Positions 26,432 through 34,885 are shown, counted from the first letter of the stretch. The stretch is DNA of 64,000 nt from Bacteroidota bacterium (GCA_020161455.1 JAIUNZ010000009.1:62001-126000); one strand, 5' to 3'. Notes: generated from the sequence alone by a model not told the origin. Numbers and translations: made by a program.

Positions 26432-27662
26432 TGGTATTCCAGTAATTAAATTCATTGATTAAAAGTAATCTGTTGGTATTGTTTTGAGCAATAGTATTAT
26501 GAATAGTAATGGAATTGTTTAAAGCCAAAACATAATCCGTAATAATTGCATTTCCAGAAACTAGTAATTTAGTAAAGGCAGAAATTAAGGTTTCATTGAT
26601 TTTTAATTGTTTTTCTAATTTTTCAAGCAAAAACTCATTTTGATTAATCTTTGTAATCAGCTGTTCTTGTTGTTGCTTATACTGTCTTTCAAATTGACTT
26701 TTGTAAGCAATATTTGTTTTTTGAGCTAAATCATTTTTACTAATTTGTAATTTTCTTTGATGACCATCATACAACGGAATAGAGAGATTGAAACCAACAC
26801 TATATCCAAAATTTTTATAAGGCTGAACCGTTAGTGTAGAATTATAACCTGCATCTGCTAATAAAGATAATGAAGGTTTATAGGTATTAGCAATATTTTT
26901 TCTTTGATTTTGAATGCTTAAACTATCAATTTTATATTGATTATTAAAAATGGATTCATCAGCTGTAATTAATCGATTTAATTCAAGTTTGGATTCCAAT
27001 AATTCAACACTTTCCTTTTCGTTTGTACCACATAAATAATTTAGAACAGCTAAATCATTTACAAATTGTTGTTTCATTTGAAGAGTAATCAAATCTTGTT
27101 GAGAAACTGTAGAGAGAAAAAGTAGATAATCTGTCTGCTTATAAATAGATTTCTGGGTTAGCTTTTTTAATATTTCTAACTCATTAGTTAATAAATCAAG
27201 TTGTTGTTGTAAAAACACCAATTGTTTATGGTCTGAATAGGTAACAATATATTGCAATTGAACGGCTTTTTTAATGTCATTAATTGTAATTTTTTTATTA
27301 AAACTCATCTTGTCTTTCAACAAGGTAAGCGCTTTTAATTGATTATTTTTTTGTTCATTACCAATTATTTTTTGAGAAAAACCAACCAATCCACTAACAG
27401 TTTGACCGTTACTTAAAGCAGTATCATAGCCTATATTATTAATTACTGGTGCATAATTGGTAAATAAATTGGCGTTAAGTTGTGGTTTTAAATTTGCTTT
27501 ATAAACCAAACTGTCAATAGATACTGCACTAGTTTGATTATTCAAATCTTCTAGTAAAGCTGAATTTAAAACTGCTTTTTCAATAAAAAAATCCACACTT
27601 CTATTCTGAGAGAATATATTTAAGGAAACAAGGAGTGCGAAAAAAACAAATTTAATACCCAT
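26421..27662 (-). CDS. TolC-family outer-membrane efflux protein
   Basis: 413 residues from ATG 27662. An in-frame ATG lies 60 bp further upstream, but the internal one starts a clean signal peptide (MGIKFVFFALLVSLNIFSQ). The body is Gln/Asn-rich coiled helix with the two-fold TolC repeat, including YSVGFNLSIPLYDGHQRK, the usual barrel strand and turn. It forms the exit duct for the RND pump encoded downstream in the same operon. Confidence 0.8.
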   Translation of the reverse strand: MGIKFVFFALLVSLNIFSQNRSVDFFIEKAVLNSALLEDLNNQTSAVSIDSLVYKANLKPQLNANLFTNYAPVINNIGYDTALSNGQTVSGLVGFSQKIIGNEQKNNQLKALTLLKDKMSFNKKITINDIKKAVQLQYIVTYSDHKQLVFLQQQLDLLTNELEILKKLTQKSIYKQTDYLLFLSTVSQQDLITLQMKQQFVNDLAVLNYLCGTNEKESVELLESKLELNRLITADESIFNNQYKIDSLSIQNQRKNIANTYKPSLSLLADAGYNSTLTVQPYKNFGYSVGFNLSIPLYDGHQRKLQISKNDLAQKTNIAYKSQFERQYKQQQEQLITKINQNEFLLEKLEKQLKINETLISAFTKLLVSGNAIITDYVLALNNSITIHNTIAQNNTNRLLLINEFNYWNTNEK

Positions 27663-27734
27663 AAAAATTAAATTTAAAAAGAGAATACCTTTATTATAAA
27701 AATATTCTCTTAAACTAAACAATAAAATTAAGAA

Positions 27735-28175
27735 TTAATCTCCTTGAACGATTTTCAAAAAACTACCATTAGCATCAAAAAGTAAATCACTGTTTTTACC
27801 GTCAATTTTTATTTCAGCTTCATAAGTAACAACATTTTTTGAATCAATGATTTTCGCAGTTTCTTTTATTTTACTTTTTGGATAATTAGTTTTTAAGTAA
27901 CTCAATGCTGAGCTTGGTAATTCAGATTCGCTTACTTCAACTTCTGTAGCTAATTTGTTACCATTTTTGTCATAATCAGCTGAAGCATCTTTTCCATTTA
28001 ATTTGAATTCTGCCTCAAAGCCATCATCTTCAATATCCCAAGCTACTTTTGTATTTGGATATTCTTTTGCGAAAGCATCAGCTACCACTTTAGGGACTTC
28101 TTTTTTTTCTTTAGATTGTGCACAACCTACTGTACTTATAGCTATTGCAGCTAATAAAATTACTTTTTTCATCAT
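27735..28175 (-). CDS. PepSY-like domain lipoprotein
   Basis: 146 residues with a lipoprotein signal (ISTVGCAQSKEKK). Two repeats of a PepSY/BLIP-like fold are visible: VADAFAKEYPNTKVAWDIEDDGFEAEF with DYDKNG, and LSYLKTNYPKSKIKE ending in LFDANGSFL. The family is periplasmic and often sits beside two-component systems and efflux genes in Bacteroidota. It lies between the sensor kinase and the TolC gene and may modulate the sensor; that is inference. Confidence 0.72.
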   Translation of the reverse strand: MMKKVILLAAIAISTVGCAQSKEKKEVPKVVADAFAKEYPNTKVAWDIEDDGFEAEFKLNGKDASADYDKNGNKLATEVEVSESELPSSALSYLKTNYPKSKIKETAKIIDSKNVVTYEAEIKIDGKNSDLLFDANGSFLKIVQGD

Positions 28176-28225
28176 TATAAGTTTTAAATTATAATGTAAA
28201 GGTCAAACTTAAATCTATTTGAATT

Positions 28226-29491
28226 CTATTCGAATTGATTTAATGTAAAAACATGCAATTTGTTTTCAAAAGAATAAGAAATATCAATGTTATAAACTTC
28301 TGCAATTTCTTTGACAATCGATAAACCTAAACCAATTGAGTTTGAATTAGTTCCGTTTTTTTCAAAACGTTCAAATATAATTTTGTCGTTTAAAGGGTTT
28401 AATTCACCTGAATTGCTAATTGCTATACTGTTCTTTTTTATTAGAACAGTTGTGATACCATTTTCAACATTGTGACGAATAGCGTTTTGTATCAAATTAT
28501 TGAATAAGATGTAACAGAGTTCATAGTTAATTTTAAAGTATAATTCTTCTGAATCTTCAATACTAAATTTAATATTTTTATCTAAAATAAAATCTTCATT
28601 TAAAGCTTTACATTTCTCAATCAAAGGAAGTAGCAATACATTATCAGAATGTTCATATTGTCTGTTTTCGATTTTAGAAAGTAAAAGCAACGATTTATTA
28701 ATTCTACTCAAGCGATTAGTTGTTTCATCAATAGAGATTAATAAATGAAGTGATTCTTCGTCTAATTTCTGGTTTTGCAGCAATAAATCAATTTTACCTT
28801 TAATAATGGCAAAAGGGGTTTGAAATTCATGGGAAGCATTTTCTGTAAATTTCTTTTGATTCTGATAATCGCTAACCATTTTTAAGGTCATTTGATTAAT
28901 GGAAGTATTTAATTCATTGAACTCATTGATATTGTTTGGCTTTAATGATATAGTTGGTGAAGAGGTTACATTGAAATTTTTTATATAATCTAATGTAAAC
29001 CAAAAAGGTTGCCATACTATTTTTGAGATTTTAATATTTATAAAATAAATTAAAATAAAGAGAAGTAACAATAAAGTGATAAAAGCAATTGAAACTACTT
29101 CCATTAACTCATCAAATTCTATGGTGCTTTTTAAAACTTTAATTTTATAATATTTTTCATTGATTGTAATATTTTCTGTTAGCATTTTATAAGCAACATC
29201 TTCTTTTTGTATGTCTGAAAAAATTAAGGTGTCTTTTATACTTTGTGGCATTAAATTATTTTCTTCAACTTCACTAACAAAAACTTCGTTATTATTTTCT
29301 AAAACTTTTAAAAGAGAAGTGTTATTGTCTTTTATATAATTTTCGATGACTTTAACCCTAGACTCTAATATTGTCTCATTACTTTCTCCTATTTCATGGA
29401 GTAAAAAAAAGTAGAATAATATAGAACTAATAATCAGTACTGGAACAGTAAATAAAAAGTAATAGAAGCTTGTTTTGGTTAATAGTTTCAT
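28226..29491 (-). CDS. Two-component sensor histidine kinase
   Basis: 421 residues. Membrane spans at about 8-30 and 132-152 enclose a small periplasmic sensor domain. The cytoplasmic part has the phosphoacceptor His221 in SHEFQTP, the N box NLIQNAIRHN, and the G box GLGLSIVKEI. The region between span 2 and His221 is short and HAMP-like. It overlaps the response regulator by 4 bp. The signal is unknown; the operon context suggests metal or envelope stress. Confidence 0.88.
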   Translation of the reverse strand: MKLLTKTSFYYFLFTVPVLIISSILFYFFLLHEIGESNETILESRVKVIENYIKDNNTSLLKVLENNNEVFVSEVEENNLMPQSIKDTLIFSDIQKEDVAYKMLTENITINEKYYKIKVLKSTIEFDELMEVVSIAFITLLLLLFILIYFINIKISKIVWQPFWFTLDYIKNFNVTSSPTISLKPNNINEFNELNTSINQMTLKMVSDYQNQKKFTENASHEFQTPFAIIKGKIDLLLQNQKLDEESLHLLISIDETTNRLSRINKSLLLLSKIENRQYEHSDNVLLLPLIEKCKALNEDFILDKNIKFSIEDSEELYFKINYELCYILFNNLIQNAIRHNVENGITTVLIKKNSIAISNSGELNPLNDKIIFERFEKNGTNSNSIGLGLSIVKEIAEVYNIDISYSFENKLHVFTLNQFE

Positions 29492-30168
29492 AGTTCTGTT
29501 TTAAAGGTATATCCTATTCCGTATAGTGATTGAATATAATCTGAAGAGCCTGCTGCAATTAGCTTTTTTCTTAAGTTTTTTACATGATTATATATAAAAT
29601 CAAAATTATCAAATTGATCAGCATTATCGCCCCATAAATGTTCGACTAAGGCACTTTTTTGAATAACCCTATTCTTGTTAGCAATAAAATAAATTAAGAG
29701 ATCAAATTCTTTAGCCGTTAGATTAATTGTTAAGTTGTGAATTAAAACTTTTCTTTCTTCAGAATAAATAGTAATCTCATTAATGGTTATAATGTCAACT
29801 CCATCAAAAGTATTTCTTCTTATTAGGGCTTTTATTCGAGCATTTAATTCGGGTAAATAAAAGGGTTTTGGTAAATAATCATCAGCACCAAGATTTAACC
29901 CATCTATTTTATCATCGAGAGAGTTTTTTGCCGATATAACAATGATACCTGTTTTTGGTCTAACTTTTTTTATTGATTGTATCAAATCTAATCCATTACC
30001 ATTTGGTAAAGTGATATCTAATAAGATACAATCATACTCATACAATTGTATTTTTTCAAAAGCAATTTCAAAATCATTGGCAACTTCTACATTAAATTTT
30101 TCAAGTTCTAAAAAGTGTACAATGCTTTTTTGCATTTCTAGTTCATCTTCAACAAGTAAGATTTTCAT
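29488..30168 (-). CDS. OmpR-family response regulator
   Basis: 226 residues. The receiver domain has the acidic pair (EDE), phosphoacceptor Asp51 in LLDITLPNGNG, and Lys100 in LPKPF. A winged-helix DNA-binding domain follows from about 128, ending in the typical YIQSLYGIGYTF. First gene of the six-gene minus-strand operon. The tandem 11-bp repeats at 30211-30280, just upstream, look like its own binding sites. Confidence 0.9.
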   Translation of the reverse strand: MKILLVEDELEMQKSIVHFLELEKFNVEVANDFEIAFEKIQLYEYDCILLDITLPNGNGLDLIQSIKKVRPKTGIIVISAKNSLDDKIDGLNLGADDYLPKPFYLPELNARIKALIRRNTFDGVDIITINEITIYSEERKVLIHNLTINLTAKEFDLLIYFIANKNRVIQKSALVEHLWGDNADQFDNFDFIYNHVKNLRKKLIAAGSSDYIQSLYGIGYTFKTEL

Positions 30169-30210
30169 GATTTATATTATAGATTTTAAAAGTACGTAAA
30201 ATTAGTGAGC

Positions 30211-30280
30211 AATTCTGTTCTAATTCTATCGTTGACTATAAAAATATACAGATTTGCTACAGATTTTGAACAGATATTTG
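30211..30280. promoter_or_regulatory. Tandem 11-bp repeats, probable response-regulator sites
   Basis: ACAGAT begins at 30248, 30259 and 30270, giving three head-to-tail 11-bp units (30248-30280). AATTCT occurs at 30211-30216 and 30222-30227, also 11 bp apart. OmpR-family regulators bind direct repeats with this pitch. The block lies in the divergent region between the regulator gene (minus) and the PAP2 gene (plus), so either could be controlled. Confidence 0.5.
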
Positions 30281-30453
30281 TAAAGCAAAATCAATTATTA
30301 TCATAAAAAAAAGTATCATAGCTTAATAATGTATTCTTTAAAAATATAATAACTCTTTAAAAGACTCTTTACTTCATAAATTAAATTTAAAAAGATACAC
30401 AAGTAAGCATGTGATTATAATATGAAAAAGTTTATTAATTAAATTAAAAAAAA

Positions 30454-31191
30454 ATGAACTATAAGGCCTTAATAATGGCATTTCTCATTTCTCAAGCAAT
30501 TTGTTCACAAAATATCAAAAAGGATACAATTGCTTCTAAAAAAATAGCATATAAACAGTTCATCATTCCAGGAGTACTTATTGGATATGGAATAATCGGA
30601 ATTGAAAGCGATGGCATTAAAGACTTTAATGCCGAAATTAAGGAAGAGGTAAATGAAAACATTGACAAAAAAATAACAATTGATGATATTACCCAATATG
30701 TTCCTGCAGCTTCTGTATATGCACTAAATGCTATGGGAATTCAGGGAAAAAATAATTTTAAAGATAGAACCTTAATTTTAGCAACCTCATATCTATTGGT
30801 GGCAGGAACAACACTTCCTTTAAAAAGTATAACTAAAGTGGAGCGTCCAGATGGTTCATCTTTTAATTCTTTTCCATCGGGTCATACAGCAACAGCTTTT
30901 GCAGGTGCAGAATTTCTTTGGCAAGAATATAAAGATGTCTCTATTTGGTATGGTATTTCAGGCTATATAGTGGCTTCTGGAACAGGATTATTCAGAATAT
31001 ATAATGACAGACACTGGTTAACCGATGTTGCAGCAGGGGCAGGTATAGGTATTTTGTGTACTAAAACAGCCTACTGGTTATATCCAAAAATGCAAAAACT
31101 GTTTTTTAAGAAAGAAACTAAGACAGCTCTTTTAGTAACTCCTTTCTATAATGGAAATCAAATGGGAGTTAGTATTATCGGTAAACTTTAA
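30454..31191 (+). CDS. PAP2-family membrane phosphatase
   Basis: 245 residues with a signal-like N-terminus and several hydrophobic spans. The three phosphatase motifs are present: KVERPDG, SFPSGHTAT with the catalytic His, and RIYNDRHWLTD with the second His and Asp. It likely removes phosphate from a lipid phosphate such as undecaprenyl pyrophosphate or phosphatidate on the periplasmic side. It is divergent from the two-component operon and may be one of its targets. Confidence 0.82.
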   Translation: MNYKALIMAFLISQAICSQNIKKDTIASKKIAYKQFIIPGVLIGYGIIGIESDGIKDFNAEIKEEVNENIDKKITIDDITQYVPAASVYALNAMGIQGKNNFKDRTLILATSYLLVAGTTLPLKSITKVERPDGSSFNSFPSGHTATAFAGAEFLWQEYKDVSIWYGISGYIVASGTGLFRIYNDRHWLTDVAAGAGIGILCTKTAYWLYPKMQKLFFKKETKTALLVTPFYNGNQMGVSIIGKL

Positions 31192-31546
31192 TATTAAAAA
31201 CTTATCGTTAAAAAAAATAATTCATTTTGAGCTTTAGTGTATTTCCAAACAAAAATGATAAAAATAATTTAAATCAAAACTACTTTAATACAATAGTAAA
31301 TAATCTATTGAAAATCTTTTTTAATATAATTTCTCTTTAGACTTGAAAAATAGTTTGAATTATAGTTTTGATTAATAATTTCGGTATCTAAATCTGAATC
31401 ATTTACAATTTAAAAATTATCACACAGCTTTTATCCAATCCTTAATTTCCAATGATTATTCCTTTAGCTTTATTAGGTAATACAAATCATTTATTTTAGA
31501 CGTAAAATAATCTTCTTTACTCTTAATCAATTGATTTAGAAACTTC
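31192..31546. other. AT-rich intergenic stretch
   Basis: About 355 bp between the PAP2 gene and the duplicated module. I see no convincing gene, terminator or repeat in it. A 39-codon minus-strand frame (31456-31575) overlaps the micro-protein gene but is not preserved in the second copy. Confidence 0.4.
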
Positions 31547-31672
31547 TTATTTCCTCCTATCCTTCCAACTATCATTATAATACACATTCTTTTTCCACTC
31601 ATAGATTTTACCTCTGATGTAAACACCAACTATCATAACAGGTATTGCGATTACAATTTCATACCATTCCAT
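31547..31672 (-). CDS. 41-residue membrane micro-protein, copy A
   Basis: Minus-strand ATG at 31672 encodes MEWYEIVIAIPVMIVG..., a hydrophobic helix of about 17 residues, then a basic tail (YIRGKIYEWKKN, ending in SWKDRRK). A near-identical copy lies at 36552-36677 and a broken relative at 34763-34885; conservation at protein level with many silent changes argues that it is translated. The ATG forms the end of a perfect 10-bp inverted repeat (31670-31679 with 31689-31698), which could hide the start in mRNA. A single-span peptide with a basic end suggests a small membrane regulator or a type I toxin-like peptide; function unknown. Confidence 0.6.
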   Translation of the reverse strand: MEWYEIVIAIPVMIVGVYIRGKIYEWKKNVYYNDSWKDRRK

Positions 31673-31759
31673 ATTTTGAAAATTTTACTCAAAATATGTT
31701 TTTTAATTTTTTAAAAAGTATGCAATTTGGGAATTTAATTATGCTTTTTTGGAATAAAA

Positions 31760-31779
31760 AAAGATGCCTTAGCATCTTT
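31760..31779 (-). terminator. Terminator of the 42-residue basic-protein gene
   Basis: AAAGATGC (31760-31767) pairs with GCATCTTT (31772-31779). Read on the minus strand it is followed by a run of T, 8 bp after the stop of the gene at 31788. Confidence 0.75.
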
Positions 31780-31787
31780 ATCATTTA

Positions 31788-31916
31788 TTATTTCTTCTTC
31801 GGCACAGGTGGCTTTAAAGAAGGTGTATTACCAGGTGTATCTTTATTATCTCGCTGACGTCTATCTGGTTTTCCTGTGGAGTCTGCTATTCTTTTTGGTC
31901 CGGGTTTAAGTGCCAT
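31788..31916 (-). CDS. Small basic proline-rich protein (42 residues)
   Basis: Minus-strand ATG at 31916 gives MALKPGPKRIADSTGKPDRRQ..., ending in KPPVPKKK. A longer frame reaches 31997, but its first 27 residues are plain AT-rich filler and the ATG at 31916 fits better. The protein is highly charged with many Lys, Arg and Pro and no hydrophobic core, so it is probably disordered and may bind nucleic acid. It is followed at once by a good terminator, which supports a real transcript. No family recognised. Confidence 0.45.
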   Translation of the reverse strand: MALKPGPKRIADSTGKPDRRQRDNKDTPGNTPSLKPPVPKKK

Positions 31917-32069
31917 GATTTTAAAATTTAATTGGTTAGATATCAAAGATATAAATAAAATAAGCATAATAATAAAATCCGATAAATACTGAATCAATCA
32001 TGCTAGCAAGTTACAAACACAACGACCAACAATTGAAATTTTAATAAAAAAAACAACAAAAGACCTTAG

Positions 32070-32150
32070 ATTTGTAATCAACTTACAAATTAATATACAA
32101 AAGTAATCAATTAATAATTTTTATTCCTATATTTGTAATCAACTTACAAA
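32070..32150 (+). promoter_or_regulatory. Tandem palindromic operators and promoter of rloAB
   Basis: The 20-bp sequence starting ATTTGTAATCAACTTACAAA occurs at 32070-32089 and 32131-32150, 61 bp apart. Each holds the perfect palindrome TTTGTAA-N5-TTACAAA. The second overlaps a -7 box TATATTTG at 32128-32135, so a bound protein would block the promoter. A purine-rich AAAGGAG lies 5 bp before the ATG at 32164, a stronger ribosome site than most here. Confidence 0.65.
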
Positions 32151-32163
32151 AAAGGAGATAAAA

Positions 32164-33462
32164 ATGATTATTAATTTTAGTGTTCAAAATTTTGGTTCAA
32201 TAAAAGACAAACAAACACTTTCATTTGAGGCAGACAAATCGACACATCTTGAAGATGCATATATTATGAATTTTGGCGGGCAAAGAATTTTAAAACTTGC
32301 CTTAATTTATGGTGCGAACGCATCTGGAAAAACTACAATTTTAAAAGCTCTTGATTTTCTTAGAGACATTGTTCTTGAACCAGAGAGTAAAAAGACAAAT
32401 GAGTTAGATTTCAATCCTTTCCTCTTTGATGCAAAAACGCCAAAAGAAAACTCTATTATTTCCATTGAATTTTTTCAAAATAATATTAAATACTTTTATG
32501 AAGTTGAATTTTTCAAAAAAGCAATTGTAACTGAGGAATTATATTTTCACAATCCTAACAAAGCCAACGTCTTTAAAAGAAAAACGAACTTGTCAAATCA
32601 ATTTACCGAAATAGCATTTGGTAGTAAAATTTCGGCCGACAAGGTTTTTGAAAAAACTTTAGAAGCTAATACGTTATGGAACAACACTGTACTTGGTGGA
32701 TATTTAAAAACAAATATTGATCTCAAAGAATTACAAGAAGTTGTTGAATGGTTTGAAAATTACCTAAGTCCATTAGTCTATACAAGAACAGAATTAGAGG
32801 GATTTGTAACCTCAAGAATCGATAACAACGAAATTGCTAAAGCGGATGTTGTATCCATTTTAAAGAAAGCGGACTTTAATATATCAGACATTATCATCCA
32901 GGAAGAAGAAAAAGATATTCCTGATGATTTTATTGAGTTTTTAAAGAAGCAGATAAAAGCTCCTGGTGAAAAAATTAAGGAATTACAAGAAAAAGGAAAA
33001 TTAACAGCTGTAAATATTGAGTTTGAACATACCGTAAATAACACTAAATACACATTGCCTTTAGAATTAGAGTCGCAAGGAACAAGACGTTACTACGGAT
33101 TTGCTGGTTTATTAGCTTTATTAATCAAAAATTCAACTGCATTTCCAATTGATGAATTGGAGGCTTCTTTGCACCCTGATTTATATTTGCATTTCATTCT
33201 CTCATTTCTTTTGAATGCTAAAACTTCTCAAATAATCGCAACTACACATAACAGAGAAATTTTAGACAACAAAGACATTTTCAGAAATGATGCAATATGG
33301 TTCACAGACAAACAAGAAAGTTGCTCAACAGAACTTTATTCTTTAATTGATTTTGACAGTTCTGTAGTGCGAAACACAACTAATGTTTTAAACGCATACA
33401 AAAGCGGTAAATTAAGTGGAACACCCAACTTGGGCGACACTTTCATTGATTTAAGTCTATGA
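32164..33462 (+). CDS. AAA/ABC-type ATPase, RloA-like
   Basis: 432 residues. It starts like SMC/OLD-type ATPases (MIINFSVQNFGSIKDKQTLSF) with Walker A GANASGKTT at 50-58. The C-terminal half has SQGTRRYYGFAGLL (signature-like) and the Walker B-like stretch FPIDELEASLHPDLY, then a His-containing ATTHNREIL. These are features of the AAA_15/AAA_21 ATPases that pair with nucleases in phage defence. Its stop overlaps the RloB start by 4 bp. It probably senses an invader or DNA damage and controls the partner. Confidence 0.78.
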   Translation: MIINFSVQNFGSIKDKQTLSFEADKSTHLEDAYIMNFGGQRILKLALIYGANASGKTTILKALDFLRDIVLEPESKKTNELDFNPFLFDAKTPKENSIISIEFFQNNIKYFYEVEFFKKAIVTEELYFHNPNKANVFKRKTNLSNQFTEIAFGSKISADKVFEKTLEANTLWNNTVLGGYLKTNIDLKELQEVVEWFENYLSPLVYTRTELEGFVTSRIDNNEIAKADVVSILKKADFNISDIIIQEEEKDIPDDFIEFLKKQIKAPGEKIKELQEKGKLTAVNIEFEHTVNNTKYTLPLELESQGTRRYYGFAGLLALLIKNSTAFPIDELEASLHPDLYLHFILSFLLNAKTSQIIATTHNREILDNKDIFRNDAIWFTDKQESCSTELYSLIDFDSSVVRNTTNVLNAYKSGKLSGTPNLGDTFIDLSL

Positions 33463-34100
33463 GAAAGTCCAAAAAAATCATAACCAAAACAAACCCTTCA
33501 TTCGCTCTTGTGGTTGACGGAGAAACAGAAGTTTGGTATTTGCAAATGCTAAAGAGGAATGAACGAGATATTCGTGTAAGCATAAAACCGGAAATTCCAA
33601 ACAAAAAAAGTGTAGAAGAGCAATACAAAATGGTTTGCGATTTGTCCAATAAAGAGTTCACAAAAGTATTTTGGATTATCGACCTAGATAGCGTTATAAA
33701 AGAAGAAAACGAAGCTCCAAAAGGGAAAAAATCACCGCTCAAAGTTTTTAACGAATACAAAACAGACCTTGCTAAAAATTATCCAAATGTCGCTGTAATT
33801 GTTAATAATCCTTGCATAGAGTTTTGGTTTCTACTCCATTTTGAAAAAACATCAAAATATTACAACACCTGTTCAAGTGCAGAAGTACAACTAAAAAAAC
33901 ACTTAAAGAGTTACGAAAAAACACAAAAATACTTTACAAAACAAAATGATGATATTTATTTGAAATTAAAACCAAAAATAAAGACAGCTATTGAAAATTC
34001 AATTGCTCTTGGAAATTTTGACATTCAAAATCCAATAAAAGCAATGTGCGAAATGGAATTATTATTTCAATCAGATGAACTAAAAAAACACTTTAAATAA
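33459..34100 (+). CDS. RloB-like protein with TOPRIM-type acidic motifs
   Basis: 213 residues. The N-terminal strand carries VVDGETEVWYL with Glu22/Glu24, and the next motif is WIIDLDSV with Asp75/Asp77. Together they match the Glu and DxD metal-binding layout of TOPRIM-like nucleases. NNPCIEFWFLLHFEKT is the hallmark region of RloB proteins. The pairing with an AAA ATPase resembles OLD/PARIS-like effector modules, so a nuclease effector is likely. Activity and target are not known from sequence. Confidence 0.75.
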   Translation: MRKSKKIITKTNPSFALVVDGETEVWYLQMLKRNERDIRVSIKPEIPNKKSVEEQYKMVCDLSNKEFTKVFWIIDLDSVIKEENEAPKGKKSPLKVFNEYKTDLAKNYPNVAVIVNNPCIEFWFLLHFEKTSKYYNTCSSAEVQLKKHLKSYEKTQKYFTKQNDDIYLKLKPKIKTAIENSIALGNFDIQNPIKAMCEMELLFQSDELKKHFK

Positions 34101-34261
34101 AAAGTTAAACCACCTCCAACAACTACAAACTATTAACTATTATTATCCCAAATTAAAAAGAAATAATAACTATATAAAATGTTTCAATAAAAATAGATAA
34201 TAATACTTTTCGGAATTAAAATGTTCTAGAATATCTGCGATTAAGGCCAGCATATAAAAAT

Positions 34262-34295
34262 AAGCAATGCCTACTTTAATTAATAAGCATTGCTT
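34262..34295 (-). terminator. Terminator of the 34307 gene
   Basis: AAGCAATGC (34262-34270) pairs perfectly with GCATTGCTT (34287-34295) around a 16-nt loop. On the minus strand it is followed by ATTTTTAT. It lies 12 bp past the stop of the minus-strand gene. Confidence 0.6.
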
Positions 34296-34306
34296 GCTAA
34301 AATGTT

Positions 34307-34576
34307 TTATAATCCTACAAATTCAGTTGCTTTAACCGTTACAGCTTTTTCAAGCTTAACTCCGTTATTACTGCATACTGTCTTTAAATCATTCATTGCT
34401 TGGTCTGATGATTTTTTTGCATGCCACATTGTTGTGTTTGGCAATTGATAAATCTTAGAGTCATTTGAGTTTTTAAAAGTTTCATGATAACCCAAATTTT
34501 CTAAAGCTGTTTTTACCTGTGTGTGAAGCTTGTCAATATCATAAGATATTAATACGTTTCCGACTGTTGTTCCCAT
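34307..34576 (-). CDS. Small protein resembling Cas2/SinR-like ferredoxin folds
   Basis: 89 residues: GNVLISYDIDKLHTQVKTALENLGY, then a strand ending in YQLPNTTMWHAKKSSDQAMNDLKTVC, and a final strand KAVTVKATEFVGL. The strand-Asp-helix start and the overall order resemble SinR/VapD/Cas2-like small proteins, in which the first strand ends in an Asp near the active site. No partner cas gene or CRISPR array is present. A single gene with its own terminator, so it may be a stand-alone nuclease or toxin; this is a fold guess. Confidence 0.5.
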   Translation of the reverse strand: MGTTVGNVLISYDIDKLHTQVKTALENLGYHETFKNSNDSKIYQLPNTTMWHAKKSSDQAMNDLKTVCSNNGVKLEKAVTVKATEFVGL

Positions 34577-34746
34577 AATATTTATTTTAAAGATTAGCTG
34601 TAAAGGAATTACATTTCCGAATAATTATTTTACGGATTTCCACAATCCCATAAAATATATTTTAAAAACACCAAAGTAACCCTTTTTCATCACATTCTCA
34701 ATACGTATAAATACCCGTTTTTCAATTTCCTATAAAAACAAAAAAA

Positions 34747-34762
34747 AGATGCCTTCGCATCT
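34747..34762 (-). terminator. Terminator next to the broken micro-protein
   Basis: AGATGC (34747-34752) pairs with GCATCT (34757-34762). On the minus strand the stem is followed by a run of seven T. It abuts the stop codon at 34763. Confidence 0.65.
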
Positions 34763-34885
34763 CTATTTCTTCCTACTTTTCCAACTATCATTCCGCCACT
34801 TATATTTATTCTTATAAACATAACTCCGGACAAACGCACCAAAAACTATAACGATAGCCAACCCAATTATCTCCCACCATTACAT
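34763..34885 (-). pseudogene. Broken third relative of the 41-residue micro-protein
   Basis: On the minus strand ATG at 34885 is followed directly by TAA, then an open frame WWEIIGLAIVIVFGAFVRS... ending in NDSWKSRKK. Hydrophobic segment, basic tail and the NDSW-KxRKK ending match copies A and B, but codon 2, GAA in the others, is a stop here. Either a dead copy or one translated from an unknown start. Confidence 0.5.

Larger units (their letters stand above)
31547..31785 (-). repeat. Direct-repeat module, copy A
   Basis: About 235 bp closely similar to 36552-36786 in the same orientation. It covers the micro-protein gene, the start-codon inverted repeat, and an upstream stretch ending in a GATGC/GCATC hairpin. 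The two copies flank the RloAB, Cas2-like and STAS/HATPase genes. Confidence 0.75.

Noticed and set aside
30248-30280. Short CRISPR-like repeat run
   Set aside because: Only three 11-bp units with no spacers and no cas genes; fits regulator sites better.
31456-31575. 39-codon minus-strand frame overlapping micro-protein copy A
   Set aside because: The frame is not kept in copy B, so it is probably chance.
31645-31857. 70-codon plus-strand frame across the repeat module
   Set aside because: It runs over the start-codon hairpin and the terminator of minus-strand genes and is not kept in copy B.
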